Positions 1 through 12,398 of a stretch of DNA of 64,000 nucleotides are shown piece by piece. Position 1 is the stretch's first letter; each line of letters starts with the position of its first letter. Made by a program: the position numbers and the translations under genes. Below the pieces are notes generated by a model. The model ran no database searches. It saw nothing but the letters and a program-made list of their open reading frames with translations, and was not told the origin of the DNA. This stretch comes from Gaeumannomyces sp. JS-464 (Eukaryota > Ascomycota > Sordariomycetes > Magnaporthales > Magnaporthaceae). The stretch spans positions 5,084,001 through 5,148,000 of the forward strand of contig NGZR01000005.1 in NCBI GenBank assembly GCA_002197995.1. The letters are read 5' to 3'.

Positions 1-1383
1 TCCTTGTCCCAACCTGAACGCTGCCGCCCGCTGGGCTGGCTCCTTCGCCCCATCATTCGACAAATGGAGTCCCGTCCTGTGTCCGCTGATCGGTCGGCTG
101 TGTGTCTGGCAGGGGGGCATATCAGTAGCTACAGCACGCCCATTGGCCAGCTGCCTCGTCCCGCTGGAAGGTCCCCCTCGCGCGTCAAGCTCGGCTATCG
201 TAAAGTCCAAATGTCTCAAGAAATGTCTTGGGGCGCTGGAGGCTGGGCCCCCATCCCCTGCCCTTGCTCCATTCTCCGTTTGCTGCCTATTCCTCGAAGG
301 CTTCGCTGGAAGTTTCACATCTTGCATGCCTGCCTATCCATTGCCGCCTATTTTTAACAGCTCCATCCCTGTTCTTCCCGTCGCAACCAAACTCTGTCGT
401 TGGTCTCTGGCAGGCCATCTCCGTCTACCCTTTATCGCCCTTCTTTAAACCCAAAATCAGACGAGACACCCACCACGCGATACTGCCGAACCCAACGACC
501 CCAGCCATGTGGCCGGGCACGACTGTTTCGACACTTTGGAAGCACTTCACATCTGGTGACAAGACCAACAAGTCGTGCCCCATCGCGATCTTGACTGCAT
601 CCTAGTATGATGGAATACATACAGCCTTTCCTCTCCGGCTGCTGCGCCACGTCCTCACGCCCGCGCAATGATAATCGGCCAAACCCTGTCTCCAAACAGT
701 GTTTCAAAAATGTGCCGTCAAATTGGGTATTGCCTTTGCTGCCGTGTTTGTTTGCTAGGTGTTCGTTGTTTCGAGCGTGTCGAGACCTCGTGGGCCATGG
801 ACGGAACGCACTAAATGAGAAACCAAAGTCGCCAAAGAGAGAAGTGTCATGCTTATAAACAAAAACTGTAAGCCATGTCCAAAAAAGCCGGAAATGACAA
901 GTAGCTTCCAAACACGCCACAAACGAAAAGAACAAAAGCCAGATCTGTGAGTTCGTTTCGCGCAAATCTCGCCAGATGTCGCAGGGTAGTTGTAGTACAT
1001 GGCCCAATGTTGCAGGGGGGGGGGCAGGGGGGGGGGGGGGGGGGGGGGGGTATATGATGATGCCTGAGGGCTTCCAACCGATATGACAAAGAAACAAATG
1101 GGCCACCAAGGCTCAATGTGGTATCAGTACGTCCGTCCGAAGTGCGATAATAAAGAGAGAAAAAACAGTGAAGGAAAGAAGAGGCGCGCCCTGTGTTTCG
1201 GGACGCCCCTGATGCTGGAGGCCGTAGCGGTTCGAGCAGCGGATGGTTCTGCCGTGTGCCTGTTATCAGGCGTAAGGAGAGAAACAATGAGGGTCGAGAA
1301 AAGAAGACAACGGTAGTGTGTGTAGTGTGTGTACTTATGACAAACGAGACGAAGATCAAAGGTGACTGGCGACCGGTGCTCCC
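1..1383. other. Non-coding flank downstream of the MGN protein gene
   Basis: No reading frame here resembles a protein. The stretch lies 3' of the minus-strand gene ending at 1384 and probably includes its 3' untranslated region. Its main feature is an interrupted poly-G tract at 1015-1050. Short overlapping frames on both strands look like chance frames. Confidence 0.5.
1015..1050. repeat. Interrupted poly-G tract
   Basis: Ten G, then CA, then 24 G. A G run of this length can form quadruplexes and is prone to length error in sequencing, so its true length is uncertain. A second G run of 26 lies at 21409-21434. Confidence 0.95.
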
Positions 1384-4300
1384 TCATCCCCAGATGGGCG
1401 CGTTCCGGTAGGCGGGCGAGTTGTAGCTGTGGAGGATACGGTATGGCACACCAGGCTGCCCCTGCCGATCTGGCGAGCCCAGGCTGTTGTTGCGGCCGTG
1501 GCCGCCGCGAGTCACATACGGACGCGAATGGCGCCCCTGCTGCTGCTGGTTCCATTGTTGCGACTGGTCCCAGTACTGCTGCTCATGCCATTGGTCCCAC
1601 TGCTGTTGCCACTCCCACGGGTGCTGTTGCTGTTGCTGTTGCGCCGGCGGAGGTTGCCAGGAGCGGTACTGTTGCTGCTGCCATATGCATCATATGACTG
1701 GCGGTACCACCGGGGGTCCGTGGACGGCATGGCGGGACGCTGTTGCTGTTGTTGCTGCGGCGCGGAGTACTGCATGTGCCGCCGGGTGCGGTCGTCGTAG
1801 CTGGCCCGGTGACGCAGTTGCGGCCCCTCATCCTGCGTAATCACCTGCGTAATCACCTGCGACGGCGGCTGCGCGCTGGAAGGCCTTCGGAGGTGGCCCT
1901 GTTCCGCCGCGACCACCTCCAAGGCCCGGAGAGGGTCCTCTGGGCGCACGTCCAAAGATGAGCGTCGGGAAGTATCATGGTCCGTCTTGACCTGCCAATC
2001 CGGGACTCGAGAAAAAGACCGCGACGACCTCACCTCCACGGTCATCGACCTATGCGGCTGCATCGGCGCTGATAATGGGGTTTGGGGCACGTCCGCTGAA
2101 GCCCCAGTGAGCTGCTGGAGGGCCTCTTGGTGATGCACGGATCCGTGGCCGAGATCTTGCTCCTGGCTGGCCTTCCGGGACAGCACCATGGATTGCGTGC
2201 GGGTCGGAGGTGTAGATTGCGGCCTCAGAGGCGCAGGGACCCTGAGATTCCCTTGATTGCGTGTTTTCATGCTCACAGGCGGTGGGGTCGCGTCAACCCT
2301 CTTCCGTGACATGAGCTCTGGCACCACGGGACTAGGCGGCGATGGCTGGTCGTCCTCGGTAGGAGAAGGAATTGCCAGTGGGCTGATAATGCTGATTTCC
2401 GTGACAGTCGGCGAGAAGTGCAGCTCGTCCCTGTAGTCCTTGTCGAAAATCTTGGACGGGCTACGCGTAATCGTCGTAGGCGATCTGGATATGCTGCCAG
2501 TGATGTTGTCGCAGGTCGGTGCCAGGTAAGTAGATGCTATCTCGACAGCCAGGGTGTTCCTGTCCTTCAGCACAGGAACAGGCTTCCGCGGGATGCTCAT
2601 GGCGCGAGTCGGCTTTGTTGGCGTTTGCTCCGGCACCGATGGCATATCAGCGTCGGCCGAAGCAACCTGGCCGAGGGCTGAAGGCATGTAGGAAGTGTGC
2701 CTCCGGTTCTTACCCGGCGAGTCGAATGCAGTCTCCCCATTCTGTGCAGCCTCGACTGCACGCGCCTCCATGCTGCCCACGCTCATGATCGTCTTGAGCG
2801 TGTCTTTGCTCGCCTGAGGCTTGAGATCGAGCTTCTTGACCTTCATCTGGAACTGCCCAGAGTGTGTCCGCAGCTTCCGGTGTCCCTCACGGCCGGTCGA
2901 CGCAGAGTTGGCACGCTTGGACACGTGTGTTGGCTGGGGAGCCGAAACGCCCTGGGACCGACCAGAGCTTCCACGGCTCAGCAGCCGGTGAAGTCTTCCC
3001 CCTTTTGTGAGCCGCTGCTACCGCTGCTGCTACTCAGCTTGGAAACCGACCCCGCCGAAACCTGTGCTACTTGGCGAGACGATGGCCGAGTCTGGAGACC
3101 GGGGCACAATAGTCCACGTTCTAGCTGTAGCAGCCGACGCGCTGTCCCTCCTCCTAACCTTGTCGGGAGTCGTGGTAGCGCCGGCGCGCGACTTGCCGTC
3201 AAACGTAGGCGGTTGCGACACAGTTCGAGTACCTGACACACCCGCTCGTGGTGATTTCAAAAAGTCCTTTGGCGGAGGCGGCGGCGGAGGCTCTCTCTGG
3301 GGAGAGGGCGGAAACATGGTACCAGACAGCCTCTGATCCTCCGAAGGCGCGTCTCCAAGCGGGCTGCTGAGAGACGTGCGCTTCCCTTCATTGGATCCCC
3401 ACGATGTGTCGCTGTCGGGAAGCGGCGGCCTAGACGAAGACCTCAGCGAGCGCAGCGAAACGTTTGAGCAATAGCCCGAGTCGGTCTTGGTCAGCGGTTT
3501 GTGCGACAGCTCCGAGGTCGGGTTGCTCGACGCAGACCCGTTGTCGGCCTGATTGCCTTGCCTCGCCGCGTTTGGAGACACCGCTGCGGGCTCTGACTTG
3601 GCATTGGGATCTAGCCGCAGGTCGAGGACCTCAGGCGTCGAGTACTCCGGCTGCGCGTCGTCATCAAACAGGTGGTCCTCCAGCTCGTTGGCTTTCGACG
3701 TCGTCACCAGCGGGCTGGAGGGAGGGCCACCCGCTATGGAGAAAGGGCCAAACTGGATTTGCTCCAGGTACTGCCCACTCGGCCCTTTCACTCCCTCCGA
3801 GCCCCCGACCTGCAGCAGAGATGGAGATGCAGCGGATGCAGCCACAGGCGACTTGGCCGCCGTCGTAGGGCTGCGCAGAAGCTGTGCCTTATGAACAACA
3901 ACCGTAGGGGCATTTGGCGGGGGAATCGGTGCGTCAGTCCGAATTGTCAAGTCCACATCCCGCCGGATCCCTGTTCGAGCCCTGGCAGACTTGACAGCGG
4001 GAACCGGCGTGAAGTAGCCCGACCCCTTGCCGGTGGGCGGCGGCACATCTGGCTGCTTGACCCGTCGTTTCTCATCGGGCTCTGGGCTCACAGCGCCGGG
4101 ACTAACGCTACCGTTTACGATTCGCAGTGTTCCGAGCTTGAAGGCGCCGATAGTCTGGTAGTCCCCTTCGCAGGGTGTGACGGGCCCTCGAACCTCAATA
4201 GGGGCCTTCATCCGCGGGGACAGAGTCGGCATCGACAGCACTCGGCTGCCGACAGAGTCAAACGAAGCCTGCCGCGACAGGCTCGGGGTGGGCGGATGGC

Positions 4301-5261
4301 TGTAGCGCTGGCTGCTGAGCGGGGGCCCTTTACTGGCACCCCTTCGAGTGGCCAGGCCGGGCGTCTGGATGATGGAGCGCCTTCGAACAGGTGTGTACAG
4401 GGACAGGTCTGAATTCGCCCGGCTGATAGCCGCTCCGGCGGTGCTCTCGGTTCGGGGCGGGTGCGAGCTCTTCCACGTCACCTCGGAAACCACCGAGAAT
4501 TTATTCTCCGAGGCTGCCGCCGAGATCTCATCTTGTACACCCGCGGTGTCGCCTTGTACGAGGTTGAGCAGACGTTTGGCTTCGTAAGATGTGAGATTGT
4601 AGTTCCACGAGACGCGAGAATCCGCAATGTTCCAGCTGTGAGATCTTGGTTGTCAGCAGAAGAGCACCAAAGGCACAAACGCTGTGAACACAGCAAGGTT
4701 TCTCCAATAATCAGGGCAAGCGAACCTATCCCTAGTCGACTGGTCGCGGTACACAGCGTCACCGGCTCCCAGCATAGAGTTGCGCCTCGTAGGTGGCGCA
4801 ACACCTTGCCCTTCGAGAGGCGGTAAGGGCGGTGCGGCCGCCGCAATGGTGGTATTTCTCCTCTCTGGACTCCTCCGACGGTTCGACTGCGATCTGGAGG
4901 ACGATCTTGACCGAAAAATACTGCGCAGATTTCTTTCTTTCTTGACCGGTTCGGCGACCATCGAGGCCCTTGCGTAGTCAGGGTCGTCGTCGAGCGGATT
5001 AGGTTGGGGCGGGAAGTCGACGTCGAGCGCAGGGAACGGGACCGAAGGCGAGACAGGCGGCAAGCTAAACGGGTGAGAGGAGGAGAAGCGGCGGTCGCCC
5101 ACCTGACCGGGAGAGGAGGGGAGGGCGTCGTCGTAGCTCGGCTGGCAGGCATTGGAGCTCGACAGGCCGGGTGCGGCAGCGCTGGTCATCCGGGGCTTGA
5201 CCAGCTTATTTGACGCGGGTGCGACCCTCCTGGGAGCCTCGGCCGAGTTTACGTTGCCCAT
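1384..5261 (-). CDS. Large Ser/Pro-rich protein with N-myristoylation signal (function unknown)
   Basis: I do not recognise a named family. ATG at 5261 gives MGNVNSAEA, a good N-myristoylation sequence, so membrane attachment is inferred. Exon 1 is 5261-4726 (Arg/Ser-rich, SIFRSRSSSRSQSNRRRS). The intron 4636-4725 has donor GTTCGC and acceptor CACAG. Exon 2 starts at 4635 and reads SWNIADSRVSWNYNLTSYEA, a compact and probably conserved block; the remainder is mostly disordered Ser/Pro. The frame runs to about 3050, where two TAG codons (3030-3032 and 3018-3020) appear. Dropping one G near 3047 and adding one G to the five-G run at 2997-3001 gives a continuous SKLSSSSGSSGSQKGG then RLHRLLSRGSS; a 99-bp intron 3050-2952 with a weak donor is the alternative. 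One more base is needed near 1692 (SYDAYG to QQQQYRSWQ) to enter the Gln/Trp-rich end WEWQQQWDQWHEQQYWDQ, which finishes with NAPIWG and TGA at 1384. About 1,260 residues once corrected. Confidence 0.7.
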
Positions 5262-8186
5262 CGTCAGCGCGTGCGAGAGGCGGCGGTGTGGCCGCGCGAA
5301 GAGGCGGCTTGAGATTGCACTATGCAGATGTTGAAACTGCCATGCCGCAAATCCGTCCCGTGGATCCAAGCAACCGCGTCTGATAGGGTCCCAAGGCGAG
5401 AGGAGACGCCCGGGTTCATGTACAGTACTTCAATGCTTCCGTTCAAAGAGGGTGACCCTTTTGAGGTTGGCCGGGGGAGGGCCGGCTGGAGGGAGGGAGG
5501 ATGAAAAAAAGAAACGAGGGATGGAGTGGAAGGACGGAACAGCACCCTCGGAGGAACACCTCGCTGGCTGGGCAGGCAGGCCGGTATATACCAGGGTGTC
5601 GGACTGGGCAGGCGGAGGGAGTGGAGGAGAACAGAAGCCGAGGGTCTGAGCAGAGGCCAGCCTGCTTGCCCAGACAGGACCGAGTGGGTGATGCGGCTGT
5701 AGTTATGGGGCCTGCATCGACGATGGAGCCGTGGATGAGGAGGGACCCAGCCGGACACTGCTGTAATTAGCTGGGTGCGCCGGCCAGATGACGGGCGTCG
5801 GGGGTGGAGGAGGCGGTAGGGGGGCTTGCTTGGGTGGCACTGGCAGCAAGGAAGCTGCCGAGTGCCTTGCTCTATGCAGCGGGTGGCCCTCGCCAGCACC
5901 TCCGTGCCGGGCCCGCCGAGGCAGAGGGCGCCTAAAACACTGCTAACAGGCCTGCAAGCCCATGAGGCTTGGATGCGTTGGCTGCTGCTGGACGAGCACG
6001 AGCACCCCCAGGCCGCCAACAGACCGGCATTCGGCAGACCGAAGACGGCGACAGAGGTATGCTGAGACTCGATTGGGATTAGCTGCCGCAGACAAGGCCT
6101 TGATTGCGTAAGTGGTAGGTATTACTGACGTGCGTTAAGACCGTGATGGATGGAATGGGTGTGGTGCGACAGCCTGGACGGATGCGGATGAGTGTGGAGG
6201 TCCTCCGCCAAAAGAAGGGAGAGAAAAAACAAATGCCTGCAGCAGCCACCACCACTCAGTAGCCGGAGTGCATTCACCGTAAAACTTGGAAAGCGCGCCT
6301 CACTGCATGCAGCTCTCATTGCGGACCCATGGGCCAGGGGGCGGGCCAAGGGTCAGGGGTCGGGCCTGAATGGCACCGAGTTAGTCTGGCTCAATCAATT
6401 GCAGTCTGTCTGGTTGCGGCGGCCTGGGAGCGGGGTGCTACTGCTGGACATGGCGCAGACAGTCGCCGCGCTCCAGGCCAGGGTAACGTGCTAGCATGCC
6501 CCTGGGACAGCCAGCGACTGGCACCAGACGGTTCAGAGTGGTTTTTGCCGAGCCGGCTAGGGGCGGCCAAGAGGGTGCAACAGCGCTGCTGCGAGGCTTC
6601 CAGACCGATACTATTTGATTTTTCTCCGGCTTCATCTTTTTGGCTCTCTCGGGCATGTTTGATCCCTGCGGCCTGGCCTCCATCCCCATCCATTCTGCAA
6701 GTCTCCATACCAGCCAGAGGCCCGGAACGCCAGTCAGTCGCCGGCGCGGATGCAGGAGTGGTGCAACCGCAACCAGCGAGTGGCCCGCAGGCCCGCGTCG
6801 AGACACTCCCAAAGAACCCCCTCCTCAACGACTCGGAGACGAGCCATCCATGCGGCAGCTGTGCCGCATGCATACAGTCCCGGGCACGCAGCACAAAGAG
6901 GGGAAGACCAAGAACCAAGGGATCCAGACGAGGAGGGGGTTTCCCTTTAACAATGGGAGGGCCGAGAACTCGACCGACACGGCGCCATCGACGCGATCCG
7001 ACGGGCACGAGCGACAGCACACGGCACGCTTGCACGCTACACATGGACCACTCGACGGAGAAACATGGAGAAGCTCGTGCGCGTGCATTCCATGCGCCGT
7101 ACGTACATCCTGCTTTTTGGGAAGGGCGCTCGCCCGCCCGCTGCAGCCATGTGCAGCATGCAGCTTGCGAAATGCAACACCACTCAGCAAACGAAAAGAC
7201 GAGGACATGCTTGGGTACTGGCTTGAGCATGATCCGAACGACGGAGATGACACGACCGGTGTTGTGACAGTGCCTGTCCCCAGCTCGCCCGCCATTAATC
7301 GCCGCGTGTTATTGATTTCGATGTTGCTCGATTTGGAAGCCCAATGTTGCAGCCCATGACGCCACAATTTCGTCAAATATGGGGGCCCCGGCAGCCTATC
7401 ACGATCAAAGCTTGGAGGCGGCAAAGGTAAAAAATTAGAGCAGCCCACCAACCCCTACCGGCTGAAGTCGACAAGAATGGTCAGCTGAAAAAGAAAAGGG
7501 CTGGCCCGTCGCTGTCCAGGGCTGTGTTTCAGAAACTTCATGTGGTGTTTCCGCGAGTAATTCGAGCATTACAGGTGCCGCTATACAATGTCCGCAAAAA
7601 AGGGGGCGTTGTGCCAAGCAGCCATGCAGCCAGAACCAGCCCAGAATGGCGGCCGGCGAATGCAAATCCCAAGCTACTCTGTAGAGGGAGACAGACCAAG
7701 CTCGCAAGCACCGGCCGGAGGTTTGGCGTCAAACCTTGGGGAGGATCCTCTGGTCCAGCGGGGGATGCCTTCGTCAACTGACCACCTGCACCAAATTGAC
7801 ATGTTTCAAAGCGACCGTGGAGGGGGGCTGGGAGAGGCGCCCACTGACACCCAACAATCGTCAATCGTCAATCATCAGGCCCTCACAACCACTCCCGTCA
7901 TCAATCGAGATCTGGCCTCATTGGCCCAAATCTCCGCCTACAGTCGCGCACCGGAAGCGCCTAATCGAGTATCGCGGCTTTTTGAAACAAGGAAACTGCT
8001 GCAAGCCAATCTCATCGTCACCAGATTATCGCAGATTGAGTGTACGTACCTATTTTGATCCGGACATCGGCCAACTAAGCGTTGCACCCGGGCCTCCCTC
8101 CACTTTGAAGTGCTGGCACGCTGGCACGAGAAAGAAAGCAGACAAAAGAGGCGATCTGATTGAGGAGTTGGTTGGCAGGAGCCGAA

Positions 8187-8214
8187 GTGTGCGTGCGTGC
8201 GTGCGTGCGCGTGC
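8187..8214. repeat. GTGC/GCGT microsatellite
   Basis: Tandem tetranucleotide GTGC repeated about six times, in a gap without genes. Confidence 0.9.
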
Positions 8215-8964
8215 CTGGCTCTCCCCACAGTCGAGGACGTCATCCAGCGCTCCTCCCATCTTGTGGCCTGGTTTCAATGCCTTGTCGCCCAGAGACCTCT
8301 AATAAGGACGCGATTCCATCATTGGAGGAGCCAACGCCGCATGCACGGTTGGGACTACCCGAAGGATTCTCAACTGGTTTTCGGCGTCTCCTCAACCTGA
8401 CTTTGGTTTTCTTGGTCAGGCCATATACGAGCGAGATGCGCAGAAATACCGCCCTCTCCCGGTACCGCGACAAGCCAAAACAGGACTGATGGGGACGAAC
8501 CCTCCTGGGCTCTTCCGTGCCTTGATTTCGATATTGCGAGCCATGTCGTGTCCGTCCCCATGTCTCGTCGTCGGCTGCCCGACTACCGTGGGAGGAAAAC
8601 CCCCGAAGGGCCCCCTTGTTCCCGCCAGCTGGTCCACAAATTAACATGCTCGTTCCTATGGAGGCCAGACAGCGGCTCGCTTGTCTTACCCGTCATGGAC
8701 AGTCTGAAGTGATGGAAAAACTACCCTGTCGGGAGGAGATGACGCTGATCGCTTCCAAAACCTTACTCGTTTGCTTCGGCACCCGCCCGACGTCAACAAG
8801 GTCGGCGTAAAGGAGTTTTCCGTGGGTGGAAGAAGCCGGTGTAATTTTACTCGCCCGCCCCCTGGTAGTTGAGACCTTAATTCTCCGAGCGTACCCCGTA
8901 CCTACGCGGTCATGCCGACGGCAGTTTGTAACCCGCCATGGGACAAGCGCCGGTGGCCCCTGAC

Positions 8965-8987
8965 TTTTTTTTTTTTTTTTTTTTTTT
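8965..8987. repeat. T23 homopolymer
   Basis: Uninterrupted run of 23 T in intergenic DNA; length is unreliable. Confidence 0.9.
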
Positions 8988-10326
8988 CCCGTCGTTCGAG
9001 ACAGCCTACTATCGGAACGGCATCCAGAAACATGCTTCAGGGATCCGGTCCAGGAGAGCGGTGGCCCACACGCAGCGTCATCGATGATCCCTGGGCCGGC
9101 TAGGGCTGAGTAAGGAGCCTCAACTCTGTTCCTCGATGAGACTCTGATGCTGTCGGTCTCGCCGTTTTATTTTATTTTTTCAATTTTTTTCATCTTTTTC
9201 TTTCTTTTCCGTTTTGTTTCTCGGCCGAGCTTCCCTTTTGAAACCAACCCGGGAGGCCCACAAAGACGGATGGCGAGCACGTCAAGGCCCAGGCCTCGAA
9301 TTGTCTGCCTGTCCTTGAACGATGCAACCAAGACCCCGCGCGGGCTTGGGGCGCATTACGCCCGAGTGATGGAGATGGCATCAGAGCTTTGCCATCTAAG
9401 CCGTCGGCGGTGCCACATCGAGGTCCGCCCCGTTTGCTCCTTTCTCCACCGCAGCCCGTGTCACCACGTGCATTGCAGCTACACACGGGCGCAGCCCGCA
9501 CAGGTACTTGCGTGTCCACGGACGCATGGAAATACACACGTTGTGATTATGCCCGTCCTGTCGACTTTACCCGCTGCCGCCGTACCCGTCGCAAGCCGCG
9601 AAGATACTTGCCGGGCCAGGAAATCGGATGCTATGTTCACTCGAGGCGCAAGGTGTTACAAACGCTTGCAGCCGCCGAGGGTTGATCAATAGGCAAATGG
9701 GCCCCTCATGTTATCTGACACAACATAGATGGAAGTGGCTACGGTGTTTTGCCGTCTTTGAATCTCTAGAGGTACACGTATCCTCGCTCGAACATGCAGC
9801 CATTCGTCACCCCGTTTTCAATGCTGTGATGGCCGTGTCGGCCCTTCCTTGCATCCATGTTTCAAGCGCCGCCGTCAAGTCTCGTCCGAACGAAACAACT
9901 CATCACCTGTTCAAAAGGCGCATCATCACAGCCTGCATGGTTCGCCCTTGGAAAACCACGTGTTTGTCAGCTACCACCAAGCCGAGACCCATTCGTCTGG
10001 ATCTCGGGCTATTAGCCGACCCGACTCTGCCCGCGTGATTGACTCAAAGCCTCGTCGGCAGGCGGGTGGTGTCGCTAGCTAACTATGAGCAGGGGAGACC
10101 AAGAAACCGGAAAAGGGGCAGCTTGAGGCCGACGTTACCCGGAGACTCAGATTCTGTTGATCTCAAAACTACCGCGGGGCCGAGGCGTGCAGCCGTTCTC
10201 CTCTTGAGGACAGGATGAAATCTAGATGGGCTCGACTCCCTCGGATATATGCGGGGTATATGCGGGATACCGAGCTCAGCTCAAAGAGGCTTTCCATTCC
10301 CAGCCTTACTCCAAGCCACTGAATCC

Positions 10327-10704
10327 TCACTTCTCGCCAATGACGTATGTGCAGCCCTCGTCTCCGATCCAGACCTCGTGGAGGCGCTCGGCGTCGACAT
10401 CAATACGAGACCCTACCCCGAAGGTCTCTTTCTTGGGCGCATCGTCCTCGGGGTACGTGATGGTGAGCTGGCCTTTGAGGATGAAGTGGGTGGTGAGGCC
10501 GTTGTGGGTGTGTGGGCTGTAGTAGGCATTTCTAGAGGCAGCGCCGCGTGAGATTTGGGATGTCAAGGCCCTTCAACAAAACAGGATCTCTGGAAGAAAC
10601 GGCAAGGCGAGACTGGGCCAGCCAACGTACGGTCCATCAGTCCAGGCAAAGACGTGGGAGAACCCCCACGACTTGACCTCGGCCTCCTTCTCTCGTCGAG
10701 ACAT
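10327..10704 (-). CDS. Small single-domain cupin protein
   Basis: Two exons: 10704-10631 and 10531-10327, joined across a 99-bp intron (donor GTACGT, acceptor CTCTAG) that restores TDGP-NAYYSPHTH. The product is 92 residues, MSRREKEAEVKSWGF to CTYVIGEK. The C-terminal two thirds form one cupin_2 barrel: SPHTHNGLTTHFILKG carries the first cupin motif with its metal-binding His pair and a third His. SRIDVDAERLHEVWIG holds the second motif with its His. The His set suggests a bound divalent metal, but the substrate cannot be told. Proteins of this size and layout are common in Pezizomycotina without assigned function. The coding frame is undamaged, unlike several neighbours. Confidence 0.85.
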
Positions 10705-12398
10705 TGCGGTTGCTCGCGTTGAGGATTGGTGTAATTGGCCAACATCAATCGAGAACGGCTGGGTTGAGCGCACGGTTGTGGCTGACGAGCATTGATCCAA
10801 TACGGGAAGTGGGGAGGTGGGTGGCGGCTGGCTGAGACTTTGGGGTTGGATTCAAAGTGGAGCGTCGTGCAGGAGGCGCCCCACTCCAACAGAGAGGGGA
10901 AGCATAATGTCCAATTCCTCGCATCATTTCAGTCTACTCTACGTGCGACCTCTACCTTGAAAAAGCTGGGTTATCGCCCTGTCTGACTGTCCCGCGAGAT
11001 CAGAGCCGCAATCAAACGTGGAGCGCATCCACGCTGGCAGGATTTCCGTCCCTACAATAGCCGCCGGCCCGCCCTGAATGGGCTGGCTGACTTGCTCGGC
11101 AGGACCAGCCCGCTGGGGAAGCACGAGGGGCGGGCTTGATCTACCAATACAACGGGGCTCCGCCTCACCACCTGTGGGGCCCTGTCAGACGCGCGGGCGG
11201 CCTGCGCTGGAGGAGGGGGAGGAGGGCTGCGGGCCAAGCGAGCATGGGCTCTCCAACAAGCGCTGATTCGGTCGTGGTACGAATCCCGGGCCTAGCTCTC
11301 GTTGAGATTTGCAGCCCCGGCCAGCAAATCGCCTAGGTCGAAACCAGGATAGGGAAGAACGGGCAATGGAGGACAACGGGCAGTCCTCGCATTGTCGGGC
11401 GACGCAAGCACTTTTCAAACGCAAGCGCCGCAACCAACAAGGGCCAATCTGAGGCCTTGGTCCCTCGACCAGTCGCGGTGGGCCAGCGTGCCAGCCAGCC
11501 CTGCGAGAAACGGTGCACCGCCTCAATGCCAGCCATCCTTCATCTTCTCTCCACGGCCACAGCCATGACAGCTCCTCCTCTGGGTGTCTGGGCTTTGGTG
11601 AGGCTGCGGCTTGGCCTCTCTGACTGCGTGGAACTGCGGCTGAACGCCCAGCGTCACTGACGGAATTTGGTCAAGGGGCGCTGTTGGTTGCTTGCTGACA
11701 CGCTCATCACGCCCTGTGGCGCGCTCCCCTCTGGCTGCTTTTTTCAGAGCCCGCCCAGGACTCCGTTTGCAATCCGCCGGACCCAGACTTTGCCTTGTCG
11801 TCTTCTCTTCTCTCATCTCTCGCTGCTTCATTTCTCGCCGCCGCCTGGGATGGTTCCAAGAGTCGACGACGAGGAGCTCACATAAGAGCACGCGGGGACT
11901 CGCACGACATTGATCCCCCGCTCGACTCCCCCTGCGCGACACGCCCAGCAGTCCACTGCAGCCGGAGCACGCTGCCGCCCCGCCTGTCTTCGGCTGTCGT
12001 CGTCATCGCTCCACCATGTGCTTCGCCGTGAGTCGAGTCCTGTCGAGCCTTGTCCCCGAGCCTTACCATTCATTCCCATGCACTCGTCGTGTGCCATTGC
12101 CAGAGAACAGTGAAGAGTGCTCGCTGTCGGCGACGAATAAATTAACAGAGAGAAGGGGATCGGCTTGGTCAGATACCAGGACCAAGGCTGTCGTTTTCTT
12201 TTTCTTTTTCTTTTTTCTTTTTCTCTTTTTCTTTTACAGAATTGGAGAGACGGAAGAAAAAAGCGATTGACCCTGTAGGCTAATACTCAATTCGCGCGGC
12301 TGCGATCCCCGCACACTCCCCAGATTCCCCAAAAAGTGCGAGCGTGGAGGAAGAAGGCCAGGACCAGCCGGTCCGACAGGCCCTCCCTTCTCAGCAGG
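10705..12398. other. Intergenic region between cupin and PLC genes
   Basis: Divergent spacer between the minus-strand cupin gene and the plus-strand PLC gene. It should hold both promoters. A CT-rich leader occurs at 12192-12238. An ATG at 12016 followed by TGCTTCGCC and then GTGAGT could be a tiny first exon of the PLC gene, but this is only a possibility. Confidence 0.45.

Larger units (their letters stand above)
5262..10326. other. Gene-poor interval of about 5 kb
   Basis: I find no frame that I would call a gene. Long open frames at 6329-7267 (+) and 6391-7230 (-) overlap antiparallel and have the Arg/Ala/Pro/Ser composition expected by chance in GC-rich DNA. The interval contains CT- and T-rich tracts (T23 at 8965-8987 and T-rich 9165-9220) and a GTGC microsatellite (8187-8214). 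The part near 5262-5700 is the likely promoter of the MGN gene. Confidence 0.5.

Noticed and set aside
6329..7267. Open frame of 312 codons (+), with a 279-codon frame antiparallel to it
   Set aside because: Arg/Ala/Pro/Ser-rich composition, no domain, overlapping frames on the opposite strand; expected by chance in GC-rich DNA.
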